A DNA stretch of 51,236 nt from Deltaproteobacteria bacterium (lineage in GTDB: Bacteria > Desulfobacterota > Desulfobulbia > Desulfobulbales > Desulfurivibrionaceae): assembly GCA_026388735.1 (NCBI GenBank), contig JAPLJG010000096.1, forward strand, positions 1-51,236, written 5' to 3'. Each line of letters begins with the position of its first letter. The stretch's first letter is position 1. The notes beneath the pieces are model-generated. The model saw nothing but the letters and a program-made list of their open reading frames with translations, was not told the origin of the DNA and did no database searches. Both the position numbers and the translations under genes were made by a program. This document shows, in pieces, positions 1 through 8,362 of the stretch.

Positions 1-14
1 AGCGCTGTTCTATT

Positions 15-794
15 TTATTGTTGACTGAAAGGCTGCCACGCTCCATCGAAAAGCGCCAACGAGGCCTTCAGATTTTCAAGGCTGTACATCTCCAGGGTGA
101 CCACCCCGTCATACCCGGCTTCGGCCAGCCTACTGCCCAACATCCTGGCCTGCTCCGCATCGGTCAGGGCCTGATGGTCCCTGCCATCCTGCACACCATG
201 ATAGTGCAGATGGTGAACCCGGGGCAGCAAGGCCAAGCCTTCTTCCAGATCGTGGCCGTAATGGACAAGATGCCCGAGATCAAGGCAGACGGAAAAGCCG
301 TACTCTGCAACGAGAGGGGCCACCAGCCCGAATGGATACTCGATATTTTCGACACCAACCAGCCTTTTTTCTGAGCCAAGGGCCCCGGACAATTCCTCCA
401 AACTAGCTGCCAGATTATCAAGCCAGGCCGCCTCGGGCAGGTCCGACTCTCGGACTAGGTGCAGGTCAAAGCTCTGCGGAGCAAGAGGTGCCAGCTGGGT
501 CATGAGCCGGAGAATCTCGGCGATGCCCTCCTGCCGCTCAACCCTTCCCGCAGCGCCCAAAGCCAGGTCGGTGGGCAGGTGCACGGTATAGCTGAGATCG
601 TGTTCCTCGGCAATATCCCGGAGCTCCTGCACATCCAGCGGCTGGGGCAGACGGCTTTTAGCCGCGCTTTCAAAAAAGAGCAACTGGACATCGTCCACCA
701 GGGGCGCCAAGACCCGAACATTGGCCATGATATCCGCAGGCACCACGCAGGAGGTCGCGCCAAGCCGCCACAGGCGGCCTTTTTTGGTCATCAT
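15..794 (-). CDS. cbiR: CbiR-like cobamide-remodelling phosphodiesterase (TIM barrel)
   Basis: A 259-residue protein of the xylose-isomerase-like/AP-endonuclease-2 TIM-barrel superfamily. The N-terminal stretch RLGATSCVVPADI followed by VDDVQLLFFE resembles CbiR, which hydrolyses the nucleotide-loop phosphodiester of cobamides so the lower ligand can be exchanged. His, Glu and Asp residues expected to bind metal are visible in VHLPTD, GVENIEYPF, CLDLGHL and HLHYHG. A longer reading starting at 872 is possible, but the family-like sequence begins at the paired Met codons 794/791, and the ATG at 794 overlaps the stop of the upstream MBL gene, which suggests coupling. It is the last visible gene of the RNA/translation operon, an odd place for a cobamide gene. 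The fold is clear. The CbiR assignment is by recalled motif similarity; another sugar-isomerase-like enzyme is the alternative. Confidence 0.7.
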   Translation of the reverse strand: MMTKKGRLWRLGATSCVVPADIMANVRVLAPLVDDVQLLFFESAAKSRLPQPLDVQELRDIAEEHDLSYTVHLPTDLALGAAGRVERQEGIAEILRLMTQLAPLAPQSFDLHLVRESDLPEAAWLDNLAASLEELSGALGSEKRLVGVENIEYPFGLVAPLVAEYGFSVCLDLGHLVHYGHDLEEGLALLPRVHHLHYHGVQDGRDHQALTDAEQARMLGSRLAEAGYDGVVTLEMYSLENLKASLALFDGAWQPFSQQ

Positions 795-1600
795 CGCCCC
801 GCCCTGGATCCGAGGATGACCACTTCGCCCACCCGATCCTGGTGGGCAAGAGAGATCACGGGTACCGGGCAATCATCGCCCCGTTGCCTGCGAAGGCTTT
901 CCAGAACAGCGGCCATCGCTTCCTGAGCAAGATCTGGATGATTGTTGGTCTCACTGATATGCGACAAGACCACATGTTCAAGACCATCGTGGAGGATCTC
1001 GCTTAAGAAACCGGCAGCATCGGCGTTGGCCAGATGCCCGGTATTGCACCGCACTCGCTGTTGCAGGGAAGGAGGATAGGGACCGTTGCGGAGCAGCTCC
1101 GGGTCGTGGTTGCTTTCAAGGACCAGGCCGTGACAACTGCTCAGCCGGTGCTGCATGAGACGGGAGACCACCCCGGTATCGGTGCAATACCCCATGAGCA
1201 ATCGGCCATTGTTCAGGAGAAACCCGACCGGGTCTGCCGCGTCATGGGAGATCGCAAAGGGATGGATCTGAAAATCCTGAAAGACAAAGGTCTCGCCAGT
1301 AACAAAGGCTTGGCATTGCGGAAGGTTGTCCAAAACCGACCCGCCGGCGGCCAGGGTGGCTTCGTTGATAAAGACCGGCAGGCGAAAGCGGCGGGAAAGA
1401 ATCGCCGCCCCCTTGATATGGTCGCCGTGTTCGTGGGTAACGAGAAGGCCGGACAGGGTTTCCGGCTCAACGCCGATGGAAAGCAGCCGCCGCTCGATCT
1501 CCTTGCCGGAAAACCCGGCATCGATAAGCAAACGGGTTTCCCCTGCCTCGACAAATGTCGCGTTTCCCTTGCTGCCGCTGCCCAGTACACAAAATCGCAT
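791..1600 (-). CDS. MBL-fold metallohydrolase, YycJ/WalJ type
   Basis: A 269-residue metallo-beta-lactamase-fold protein. It opens with FCVLGSGSKGN, the usual start of the YycJ/WalJ family, and has the metal motif THEHGDH near residues 55-61. Further ligands are plausible in YCTDTG, ESNHD and VLSHIS. Members are thought to be single- or double-strand DNA nucleases or signalling hydrolases; the substrate here cannot be read from the sequence. The ATG at 1600 fits the family start. A TTG at 1618 would add six residues and has a purine-rich AGAAGAGG about 10 bases upstream, so it is a real alternative. It lies 26-43 bases after dut and overlaps cbiR. Confidence 0.8.
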   Translation of the reverse strand: MRFCVLGSGSKGNATFVEAGETRLLIDAGFSGKEIERRLLSIGVEPETLSGLLVTHEHGDHIKGAAILSRRFRLPVFINEATLAAGGSVLDNLPQCQAFVTGETFVFQDFQIHPFAISHDAADPVGFLLNNGRLLMGYCTDTGVVSRLMQHRLSSCHGLVLESNHDPELLRNGPYPPSLQQRVRCNTGHLANADAAGFLSEILHDGLEHVVLSHISETNNHPDLAQEAMAAVLESLRRQRGDDCPVPVISLAHQDRVGEVVILGSRAGR

Positions 1601-1643
1601 ATCGCACCCAAGAGGCAACCGGCCAGTTCGCCTCTTCTACCTT

Positions 1644-2114
1644 TCAAATTCCAGTATGACCGAACCCACCGTCCTGACGTTTGGTCTCATCAAGGCCATC
1701 CACCGCGATCACCGTGGCCCGGCAGACCGGGGCCAGCACCAGCTGGGCAATCCGGTCGCCCCGGCGGATAGTAAACGGCTCGCGGCCCAGGTTGATCAGC
1801 CCAATCTTCACTTCCCCCCGGTAATCGGCATCAATGGTGCCGGGGCTGTTGACCACCGTGATCCCGTGCTTGATGGCCAGTCCACTCCGAGGCCGCACTT
1901 GCAACTCATAACCCGGAGCCAGGGCCACAGCAAAACCGGAAGGCAGCAACCGAATCTCCCCCGGCCCGATCACCACCGGCTCAACCACGGCTGCGGCCAC
2001 ATCCATGCCAGCGGCCAGTTCGGAATGGTAGGCGGGCAAAGGCAGATCGGCATGACCTTCCGGGTCGAGCCAGGACAACTGGATAATGTGCATTTCTTCG
2101 CTCTGTATTTTCAT
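1644..2114 (-). CDS. dut: deoxyuridine 5'-triphosphate nucleotidohydrolase (dUTPase)
   Basis: Trimeric dUTPase, 156 residues, which hydrolyses dUTP to dUMP and pyrophosphate. This keeps uracil out of DNA and supplies dUMP for thymidylate synthesis. All five family motifs are present in order: [25 protein letters not shown] with the catalytic Asp and the Tyr that excludes ribose, GDRIAQLV, and the flexible C-terminal GGFGHTG that closes over the nucleotide. Length matches the bacterial family. It starts 6 bases after the M16 peptidase stop and is followed by the MBL gene, so the three are probably co-transcribed. Confidence 0.96.
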   Translation of the reverse strand: MKIQSEEMHIIQLSWLDPEGHADLPLPAYHSELAAGMDVAAAVVEPVVIGPGEIRLLPSGFAVALAPGYELQVRPRSGLAIKHGITVVNSPGTIDADYRGEVKIGLINLGREPFTIRRGDRIAQLVLAPVCRATVIAVDGLDETKRQDGGFGHTGI

Positions 2115-2120
2115 AATTTT

Positions 2121-3386
2121 TTACTCCAGATCAAGGGAACGCCAATCCAACTCTTTTGCCTTGAGCGGACCAAGAACCGTGGCGAACAGCGGTTTGCTGA
2201 AAAGCCGCGCAGCCAACTCGGCGATATCCTCCGGCCGCACCTGGTCAAAACCCTCGGCAACCTCGTCAAAGGAGACATAGCGGCCAAAGGTCAGTTCGTT
2301 TCTGGCGATTCTGGTCATCCGCGATTCCATGTTCTCGGCGGAAAGGAAGATCCCGGCCTTGGCATAATCCTTGGCTCTGGACAACAAATCGTTCGAAACA
2401 CTACTCTGGCGCAGAGCCTTGATTTCTCTGGCGACCAGGGCCATGGCCTTGTTCACCACCGCCGGATCAACCCCCAGGTACACGCCGAGATAGCCGCTAT
2501 CCGTGAACGAGGAGAGATAGGAATAGATGGAGTAAGCCAGCCCCGCCTTTTCGCGCACTTCCTGAAAAAGCCGGGAACTCATGTTGCCGCCGAGAAGAAC
2601 GTGCAGCAGATAGAGGGTATAGCGCTCCGGGGCAACGATGGGCAGGCCGTAGGAGCCGAGCACCAGATGGGCCTGCTCCAGGTTCTTCTTGTGGAGTTTG
2701 CGCACCGGGGCAAGAACCGGCGGCGGTTGGCGACGGGTGCCTGTGTTCGGCCCCATCAGGCTGCCCATTTGCTCCTGCCAGAGGTGACAAAACTGCGCGT
2801 GGTCCACATTGCCGGAGGCGGCGATGACGATCTTCTCCGGGGTGTACTGCTGGCGCATATACTCCCGCAGACCGGCGGAATCCATGGCCGCCACAACCTC
2901 GCGCCGTCCGAGCACCGTATAGCCCAGGGGATGCTCCCCCCAAAGGCCGCCGGTGAACAGCTCATGGATGCGGTCGTCCGGGGTGTCTTCCACCATGGAC
3001 ATTTCCTGGAGCACGACCTCCCGCTCCCGGACCACCTCTTCCTCGGCAAAAAGCGAATTCTGGAAGATATCCCCCATCAACCCGATGAGCCGCTCCATCT
3101 GATCATCTAAGACCGTAGCGTAATAGGAGGTGGTCTCGCCGGAGGTGAAGGCGTTGGACATGCCGCCCAGGGTGTCGAACTCCTGAGCAATCTCCTGGGC
3201 CGTGCGGCTGGTGGTGCCCTTGAAGAGCATGTGCTCGACAAAATGGGCGCTCCCGTTATTGTCGGGCTGTTCGTCGCGCGCACCCACATCCACCCAGATC
3301 CCTGCCGAAACCGTGCGGGAGGGAATCTTTTCGGTGACGATCCGGATACCGTTGTCGAGCACGGTTTTCTGGTAGCTGTTGGCCAC
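2121..3386 (-). CDS. M16-family zinc metallopeptidase
   Basis: A 421-residue insulinase-family (M16B) peptidase. The inverted zinc motif HFVEH (HXXEH) lies near residue 48, followed by MLFKGT. A downstream Glu in the EVVLQEMSM segment would be the third ligand. The second half (LVLGSYG, then GGNMSSRLFQEVREKAGLAYS) matches the inactive partner domain typical of one-chain M16 enzymes. The start is a GTG at 3386 with AAGGA about 6 bases upstream. Its position after pnp and before dut is common in delta-proteobacteria, where it is annotated as a processing-protease-like peptidase. The physiological substrate is unknown. A terminator-like hairpin separates it from pnp. Confidence 0.9.
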   Translation of the reverse strand: MANSYQKTVLDNGIRIVTEKIPSRTVSAGIWVDVGARDEQPDNNGSAHFVEHMLFKGTTSRTAQEIAQEFDTLGGMSNAFTSGETTSYYATVLDDQMERLIGLMGDIFQNSLFAEEEVVREREVVLQEMSMVEDTPDDRIHELFTGGLWGEHPLGYTVLGRREVVAAMDSAGLREYMRQQYTPEKIVIAASGNVDHAQFCHLWQEQMGSLMGPNTGTRRQPPPVLAPVRKLHKKNLEQAHLVLGSYGLPIVAPERYTLYLLHVLLGGNMSSRLFQEVREKAGLAYSIYSYLSSFTDSGYLGVYLGVDPAVVNKAMALVAREIKALRQSSVSNDLLSRAKDYAKAGIFLSAENMESRMTRIARNELTFGRYVSFDEVAEGFDQVRPEDIAELAARLFSKPLFATVLGPLKAKELDWRSLDLE

Positions 3387-3416
3387 AATTTTCCTTACTG
3401 GTTGCAGTGCGATACG

Positions 3417-3452
3417 GAAAAGGGGAAAGAGGGCCGCGCCCCCCTTCCCCTT
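3417..3452 (-). terminator. Rho-independent terminator-like hairpin between pnp and the M16 gene
   Basis: On the minus strand the arms AAGGGGAAGGGGGGC and GCCCTCTTTCCCCTT form a 15-pair stem, two of the pairs G-U, around a GCG loop. The 3' arm runs into TTTTCC. It begins 34 bases after the pnp stop codon and ends about 30 bases before the M16 GTG start. It may act as a partial terminator or an mRNA-stability element. The U-tract is short, so some readthrough is likely. Confidence 0.6.
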
Positions 3453-3486
3453 GGAAGAATCTACAACATTACCCGCAGGCGGTGGA

Positions 3487-5580
3487 TCAGGAACCTGCCT
3501 CCTCCTGGAGGACAGCCTTGCGGCTCAAGCGGATCTTGCCGCGCTGGTCGATCTCCAGAACCTTGACCCGGACCTCGTCGCCTTCCTTGAGAACATCGGT
3601 GACCTTCTCAACCCGCTTGGTGTCAAGCTCGGAGATATGCACCAGGCCGTCAACCCCCGGCATGATCTGAACAAAGGCCCCAAAATCGAGAATCTTCTGG
3701 ACAACGCCGTCGTAGATCCGGCCGATTTCAGGATCAGCGGCGATCTCGTTCACCTTGGCGATAACCGCTTGGGCAACCAGACCGTTGGGCGCGAAAATCG
3801 TCACCTTGCCAGAATCCTCAACATCCATCTTGATCCCGAAATCAGCGGTGATCGACTTGATCATCTTGCCGCCCGGGCCGATGAGGTCGCGGATCTTATC
3901 GGGATTGATCTGGAGGCTGAAGATCTTGGGCGCATGATCAGGCACATCTGCCCTGGGCTGCTCGATGGCCATCTTCATCTTCTCGAGAATGTGGAGACGT
4001 CCCCCCCTGGCCTGGGCCAGAGCGCTGGTCATGATCTCCTTGGAGACGCCTTCGATCTTGATGTCCATCTGCAGGGCGGTGATGCCCTCGTCGGTGCCGG
4101 TGACCTTGAAGTCCATATCGCCGAGATGATCTTCATCACCCAGGATGTCGGAAAGGATGACGATGGTCTCGCCGTCCTTGATCAACCCCATGGCCACACC
4201 GGAAACCGGTTTTTTGATCGGCACGCCCGCGTCCATCAGGGCAAGACTGCCGCCGCATACCGTGGCCATGGAGGAGGAGCCGTTTGACTCCAACACCTCG
4301 GAAACGATACGGATGGTGTAGGCAAACTCATCGCCCTTGGGCAATACTGCGGACAGAGCCCGCTCGGCCAGGGCGCCATGCCCGATGTCCCGACGGCTGG
4401 GACCACGCATGAAACGAACCTCGCCAACGCAATAGGGGGGGAAGTTATAATGGAGCATGAAACGCTTGAAGGACATGCCGGTGAGGGATTCAACCCGCTG
4501 CTCATCATCGCCGCTGCCCAAGGTGGCGGAAACCAGGACCTGGGTCTCGCCCCGGGTAAACAGAGCGGAGCCATGGACTTTCGGCAGGGCCGCGACTTCA
4601 CAGCTGATCGGGCGGATCTCGTCAAAACGGCGGCCGTCTATCCGGCACTGGTCCTTAACGATCCGGTCGCGCATCATGGTTTTATTCAGGGAATGGAGAT
4701 GTTCCTTGGCCTCCTTGAGGCTATCAACATACTCTTCGCCAAGGGCGGCAATGACATCTTTCTGGAGCTGATGATACAAATTGCTGCGCTCCTGCTTATC
4801 GGCCATGGTGATGACCGCCTGCATTCCTTCACGGGCCAGCTCTGCCACCTTGGCCTTCAAGGCCTCGTTGACCACCGGAGGCGCAACCGCCATCTTGACC
4901 CTGCCCACTGCGGCACGCATCTCTTCCTGCATATCCAGGATGGGCTGCAACGCCTTGTGGCCAAAAAAGATGCCCTCAAGAACCTCGGCTTCAGATAAGC
5001 TGTCCGCCCCGCCTTCCACCATGACCACGGCATTTCTGGTGCCGGCCACGATGAGATTCAACCGGGATTTTTCCCACTCTTCCGGGCTGGGGTTGAGCAC
5101 ATACTGACCATCAATATAGCCCACCTTTACCCCGGCCACCGGCGCGTTGAAAGGGATGTCGGAAACAATTAGGGCGCAGGAGGCGCCGATCATGGCCAGC
5201 ACATCGGGGTCGTTCTGCTGATCGGCCGAGAGAACCGTGGCGATCACCTGGGTCTCATGCTGGTAGCCTTTAACAAACAGGGGGCGCAGGGGACGGTCGA
5301 TGAACCGGGCGGAAAGGGTTTCCTTGTCGCTGGGCCGGCCGATTTCACGCCGAAAAAAGCTGCCAGGGATACGACCCACCGCATAAAACCGCTCCTGATA
5401 CTCCACGGTGAGGGGGAGGAAATCAATTTCCGCCTTGGGGTCCTTGGCCGCGGTGGCCGTAACCAGCACCACTGTCTCCCCATAGGTTACCAGGGCCGTG
5501 CCGTTTGCCTGTTTTGCCAAGCGTCCAGTCTCAATGGTGAGGGGCCGTCCGCCCAGATCAATCGTTACTTTTTTAAACAT
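3487..5580 (-). CDS. pnp: polyribonucleotide nucleotidyltransferase (PNPase)
   Basis: PNPase, 697 residues, a phosphorolytic 3'-5' exoribonuclease and core degradosome component. Visible in order are the first RNase PH-like domain (GETVVLVTA, then the RNA-binding FFRREGRPS-type region), a helical linker, the second catalytic RNase PH domain (RRDIGHGALAERAL, then GDEDHLGDMDFKVTGT with catalytic acidic residues), a KH domain (IRDLIGPGGKMIK) and a C-terminal S1 domain (GVVQKILDFGAFVQI). The ATG at 5580 has AGAGGAGAG just upstream and gives the standard N-terminus; an upstream in-frame extension to 5703 lacks family similarity. It is preceded by rpsO and a leader with hairpin potential, as in E. 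coli where PNPase represses its own mRNA. Confidence 0.97.
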   Translation of the reverse strand: MFKKVTIDLGGRPLTIETGRLAKQANGTALVTYGETVVLVTATAAKDPKAEIDFLPLTVEYQERFYAVGRIPGSFFRREIGRPSDKETLSARFIDRPLRPLFVKGYQHETQVIATVLSADQQNDPDVLAMIGASCALIVSDIPFNAPVAGVKVGYIDGQYVLNPSPEEWEKSRLNLIVAGTRNAVVMVEGGADSLSEAEVLEGIFFGHKALQPILDMQEEMRAAVGRVKMAVAPPVVNEALKAKVAELAREGMQAVITMADKQERSNLYHQLQKDVIAALGEEYVDSLKEAKEHLHSLNKTMMRDRIVKDQCRIDGRRFDEIRPISCEVAALPKVHGSALFTRGETQVLVSATLGSGDDEQRVESLTGMSFKRFMLHYNFPPYCVGEVRFMRGPSRRDIGHGALAERALSAVLPKGDEFAYTIRIVSEVLESNGSSSMATVCGGSLALMDAGVPIKKPVSGVAMGLIKDGETIVILSDILGDEDHLGDMDFKVTGTDEGITALQMDIKIEGVSKEIMTSALAQARGGRLHILEKMKMAIEQPRADVPDHAPKIFSLQINPDKIRDLIGPGGKMIKSITADFGIKMDVEDSGKVTIFAPNGLVAQAVIAKVNEIAADPEIGRIYDGVVQKILDFGAFVQIMPGVDGLVHISELDTKRVEKVTDVLKEGDEVRVKVLEIDQRGKIRLSRKAVLQEEAGS

Positions 5581-5602
5581 ATACTCTCCTCTAACAGCCG
5601 CC

Positions 5603-5678
5603 CCTTCCATTACTGGCAGCAACCACGTCGCCCGACACGAGCCGGACAAACGCATTATCATTACCGCAATGGAAAGGT
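5603..5678 (-). promoter_or_regulatory. candidate pnp leader stem-loop
   Basis: In the minus-strand leader just upstream of pnp, CCTTTCCATT (5669-5678) can pair with AATGGAAGG (5603-5611), leaving one bulged U. A smaller stem is possible in between. A long leader hairpin cut by RNase III and then attacked by PNPase controls E. coli pnp. The position here is equivalent, but the sequence is not obviously homologous, so the regulatory role is inference. Confidence 0.4.
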
Positions 5679-5734
5679 GGTGTCTTCGCTGCCCCGACCG
5701 CACACAAACCCGGCGATGTCAGATTGCACAGGGG

Positions 5735-5770
5735 CAAAAATGGAGCCACCGCCAGATACCCGGCGGTGGC
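5735..5770 (-). terminator. terminator/attenuator hairpin after rpsO
   Basis: Twelve bases past the rpsO stop, the minus strand has GCCACCGCC, an 8-base loop, and GGCGGTGGC: nine perfect G/C-rich pairs followed by TCCATTTTTG. It sits where E. coli has its rpsO t1 terminator. Partial readthrough into pnp would be expected. Confidence 0.65.
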
Positions 5771-5782
5771 TGTTATCGCATC

Positions 5783-6052
5783 TTACTTTCTGATGCCAAG
5801 CTTTTGAATCAGGTCACGGTACAGATCAACGTTTTTACCCTTGAGGTAATTCAGGAGACGCCGTCTCTGGCCGACCAGCTTCAGCAAACCGCGCCGGGAA
5901 TGATGGTCTTTTTTGTGCTCTTTGAAATGCTCGGTCAGATAGGTGATACGGGAGCTCAGCAGGGCAATCTGCACCTCTGGCGAACCGGTGTCCTTCTCAT
6001 GATGGGCGTACTGGGTGATAATCTCTTGTTTCTGTTCCGCTTGCAGTGTCAT
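5783..6052 (-). CDS. rpsO: 30S ribosomal protein S15
   Basis: S15, 89 residues, binds the central domain of 16S rRNA early in 30S assembly. The family signatures are intact: the N-terminal helix region ending [12 protein letters not shown], the [16 protein letters not shown] loop with rRNA-contacting His, Asp and Ser, and the C-terminal RRRLLNYLK. Full length, with a GAGGAAGTC ribosome-binding site before ATG. It has its own sigma-70-like promoter in the 145-base gap after truB and is followed by a terminator-like hairpin and pnp. Confidence 0.98.
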   Translation of the reverse strand: MTLQAEQKQEIITQYAHHEKDTGSPEVQIALLSSRITYLTEHFKEHKKDHHSRRGLLKLVGQRRRLLNYLKGKNVDLYRDLIQKLGIRK

Positions 6053-6132
6053 GACTTCCTCGTTGCACTAAAATTAATAATTCGGGAGATCGACAGAATT
6101 TTACAACCATCGATTCCTAATGGGTACGCCTC

Positions 6133-6161
6133 TTAATAAATGATCTCTGCGCCAATGTCAA
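6133..6161 (-). promoter_or_regulatory. sigma-70-like promoter upstream of rpsO
   Basis: On the minus strand TTGACA (6156-6161) and TATTAA (6133-6138) are separated by 17 bases, about 80 bases before the rpsO ATG and outside the truB coding region. The -35 is a perfect consensus; the -10 matches four of six positions. It would let ribosomal protein S15 and PNPase be made independently of the upstream operon. Confidence 0.55.
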
Positions 6162-6197
6162 TTGAATGTCATTGCGTGCTTTTTTGACAATCGATGT

Positions 6198-6986
6198 TCA
6201 CTCTTGCCGGGGCAACAGTGCCAAGACCGCTTCTACGGTCAAGGTCTTGGCTAACAGCTCATGCCGCGCCAAGAGGGGGTCTTGTAGGATGGCACCGTCC
6301 ACTGCGTTAGCCACGGTGAACGGCCCGCTTTGCAGACGCCGCAAGGCAACCAGATGGGCGCCGCAGCCCAGGACCCGACCAATATCATTAGCCAGGGTCC
6401 GAATATAGGTGCCCTTGCTGCATTCCACCATGATCCGCAGGGTGTCTGGCCCAGCCTCCAGGAGTTGCAACTGGAAGATCGTTATCGGCCGGGCCGCCTT
6501 CTCAATGACAATCCCCTTCCGGGCATAATGGTACAGGGGCTTTCCCAGGTGCTTAAGCGCCGAATACTGCGGCGGGGTCTGCAACTGCTCACCCATGAAT
6601 CCAGCCAGGCAATGCTCCAGTTCTTCGCGCACAAAGGCCCCAACCTCTTTTTGGGCGGTAACCTCTCCCTCAAGATCCTGGGTGGTGGTTTCGATGCCAA
6701 GCCGAAGCACCGCCTCGTAGCGCTTGTGGCCGTCCATGAACTGCGAGATAAGGCGGGTGGCCGGACGACCAACACAGATGATCAGCAGGCCGGAGGCAAA
6801 GGGATCAAGGGTGCCGGCGTGCCCCACTTTCTTTATGGAGAGAGCCCGACGCACCAATTGCACCATCCGGAAGGAACTCGGCCCCACCGGCTTATCCACC
6901 AAAAAAATACCGGCCTCAAGGGCCGGTTCTGCGGGGGGGTGTTTCCCAACCGAGGCCTCGGCGGGCATCTCCTGCACAAGCTCCAT
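6198..6986 (-). CDS. truB: tRNA pseudouridine(55) synthase
   Basis: TruB, 262 residues, makes the universal pseudouridine at position 55 of the tRNA T-loop. The catalytic motif GHAGTLDPFASGLL carries the nucleophilic Asp, preceded by IFLVDKPVGPSSF. Later conserved blocks KRYEAVLRLG, TPPQYSALKHLGKPLYHYARKG and SKGTYIRTLANDIG are all present. A variable 25-residue N-terminal leader precedes the domain. The gene starts 4 bases after the nrnA stop, and the order rbfA-nrnA-truB-rpsO is common in bacteria. Confidence 0.97.
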   Translation of the reverse strand: MELVQEMPAEASVGKHPPAEPALEAGIFLVDKPVGPSSFRMVQLVRRALSIKKVGHAGTLDPFASGLLIICVGRPATRLISQFMDGHKRYEAVLRLGIETTTQDLEGEVTAQKEVGAFVREELEHCLAGFMGEQLQTPPQYSALKHLGKPLYHYARKGIVIEKAARPITIFQLQLLEAGPDTLRIMVECSKGTYIRTLANDIGRVLGCGAHLVALRRLQSGPFTVANAVDGAILQDPLLARHELLAKTLTVEAVLALLPRQE

Positions 6987-6990
6987 ATTC

Positions 6991-7965
6991 TTAAATCGTT
7001 ACCATGGGCAACAATTTGGCCAGTAATTTTTCCTGGACCTCGCCAATGCTTGTGTCATGGAGCTTAAACCCTGCGGCATTGCGATGGCCGCCGCCGCCAA
7101 AGGCTGCGGCAACCTGGGCCACATCATACTCAGTGCCCTTGGAGCGCAGACTTACTGAAATCAGATCCATCTCCGTTTCTTTTAAAAAAACAGCAATCTT
7201 CACGGTATCCAGGGATCTCGGATAATTGATAAAGGTTTCCGCATCCGCCTGGGTGGTGCCGGTTTTGACAAAAACCTCCCGCGGAGCCGCGATGATTGCC
7301 AGTTGGTCAGCGGCATACAATTGCAGCGAATCGAGCACCAGCCGCATAAGATTGAGGCGTTTCAGCGTAAAATTGTCAAACAGCTTGCCGGAAACCTCCG
7401 CCGGCTTCACCCCTTTGCGCAGAAGCTCGCTGGCGATACGGAAGGTGTCAGAGCTGGCCGAGGAATACTTGAAGGAACCGGTATCAGAAACAATGGCCGC
7501 GTAGAGACAATAGGCCGACTCATAGCTCAATTCGGCGCCCAAGGCTTCTGCCAAATCATAGACTATCTCGCCGGTGGAGGCCCGATCCGGGGCAAGCCAC
7601 CTGAGATCACCAAAATCCTTGTGCCCGGAATGGTGATCAATAACCACAAAGGGATGAACGGTCAACAGGGAGTCCATGGCCTCGCCCAGCCGATGGCAAT
7701 CACCACAGTCAAGGGCAACGGCACAATCAAAGCCGTTTAAGGCCGGAAGCAAAGACTCGATCTGAGCGCTTCCCGGCAAAAACCGATACAGATGGGAAAC
7801 CTGCTCCTCACCGTAGAGAAAAACATTCTTACCAAGGGAACGCAAAACATTGCCCATGGCTATCTGCGAACCGAGGGCGTCACCGTCCGGGTGGATATGG
7901 GTTGCCACCAGAACATTTTTGGCCGATTTCAGGGTCCGAACAATCTCGTCACGGGGATGAGTCAT
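6991..7965 (-). CDS. nrnA: DHH-family oligoribonuclease/pAp phosphatase (NrnA-like)
   Basis: A 324-residue DHH/DHHA1 phosphoesterase. Metal motifs are THIHPDGDALGS near residue 21, DCGD near 88, VIDHHSGH near 103, and the DHHA1 substrate motif GGGGHRNAAG near 291. NrnA enzymes degrade two- to five-residue RNAs and dephosphorylate 3'-phosphoadenosine 5'-phosphate, a by-product of sulfate activation and transfer. The gene overlaps rbfA by 17 bases, which indicates coupling; placement between rbfA and truB is typical. The substrate preference cannot be read from sequence alone. Confidence 0.93.
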   Translation of the reverse strand: MTHPRDEIVRTLKSAKNVLVATHIHPDGDALGSQIAMGNVLRSLGKNVFLYGEEQVSHLYRFLPGSAQIESLLPALNGFDCAVALDCGDCHRLGEAMDSLLTVHPFVVIDHHSGHKDFGDLRWLAPDRASTGEIVYDLAEALGAELSYESAYCLYAAIVSDTGSFKYSSASSDTFRIASELLRKGVKPAEVSGKLFDNFTLKRLNLMRLVLDSLQLYAADQLAIIAAPREVFVKTGTTQADAETFINYPRSLDTVKIAVFLKETEMDLISVSLRSKGTEYDVAQVAAAFGGGGHRNAAGFKLHDTSIGEVQEKLLAKLLPMVTI

Positions 7966-8362
7966 CGTCTTTTATTATCTCCCTGAGTAGCTGTTCCATT
8001 TCAGCCTGCTTCTTGCCCGCAAGATCCAGTCGAAAGTCAAGCACCGGCACATGCCGCAATTCCAGGGCCCGGGCCAGATTACTTCTCATGAAGCCCTTGC
8101 TGCTCTCCAATCCCTTGGCAACATTTTTAGGCTCTTCATCTCCCAGTATACTGTACAAAACCCTGGCATGTCCAAGATCATCGCTCACTTCCACCGAAGT
8201 GATGACGATATTGTACAGGCGGGGGTCATTGATTTTCCGCACCAGCAGCGAAGCAATCTCAGCCTTGATGGCATCCGCCACCCTAATCGGCCGCCTTTTC
8301 GGTTCGCTGCGGACAAGACCGGCAGGCAGACCAAACCGCGATTTTGCTTTTCCGGCCGCCAT
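7949..8362 (-). CDS. rbfA: 30S ribosome-binding factor A
   Basis: RbfA, 137 residues, a single KH-like domain protein that helps mature the 5' end of 16S rRNA and is needed in cold adaptation. Recognisable segments are RPIRVADAIKAEIASLL, VSDDLGHARVLYSIL, and the C-terminal LRHVPVLDFRLD. The ATG at 8362 overlaps the infB stop (TAATG), and its 3' end overlaps nrnA, so it is part of the polycistronic run. Confidence 0.95.
   Translation of the reverse strand: MAAGKAKSRFGLPAGLVRSEPKRRPIRVADAIKAEIASLLVRKINDPRLYNIVITSVEVSDDLGHARVLYSILGDEEPKNVAKGLESSKGFMRSNLARALELRHVPVLDFRLDLAGKKQAEMEQLLREIIKDDDSSP

Noticed and set aside
1326-3110. Long plus-strand open frame (594 codons)
   Set aside because: It is antisense to the MBL hydrolase, dut and the M16 peptidase, has no family similarity, and exists because of high G+C codon bias.
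5581-5703. N-terminal extension of PNPase
   Set aside because: Not family-like and lies in the leader; the ATG at 5580 has AGAGGAGAG just before it.
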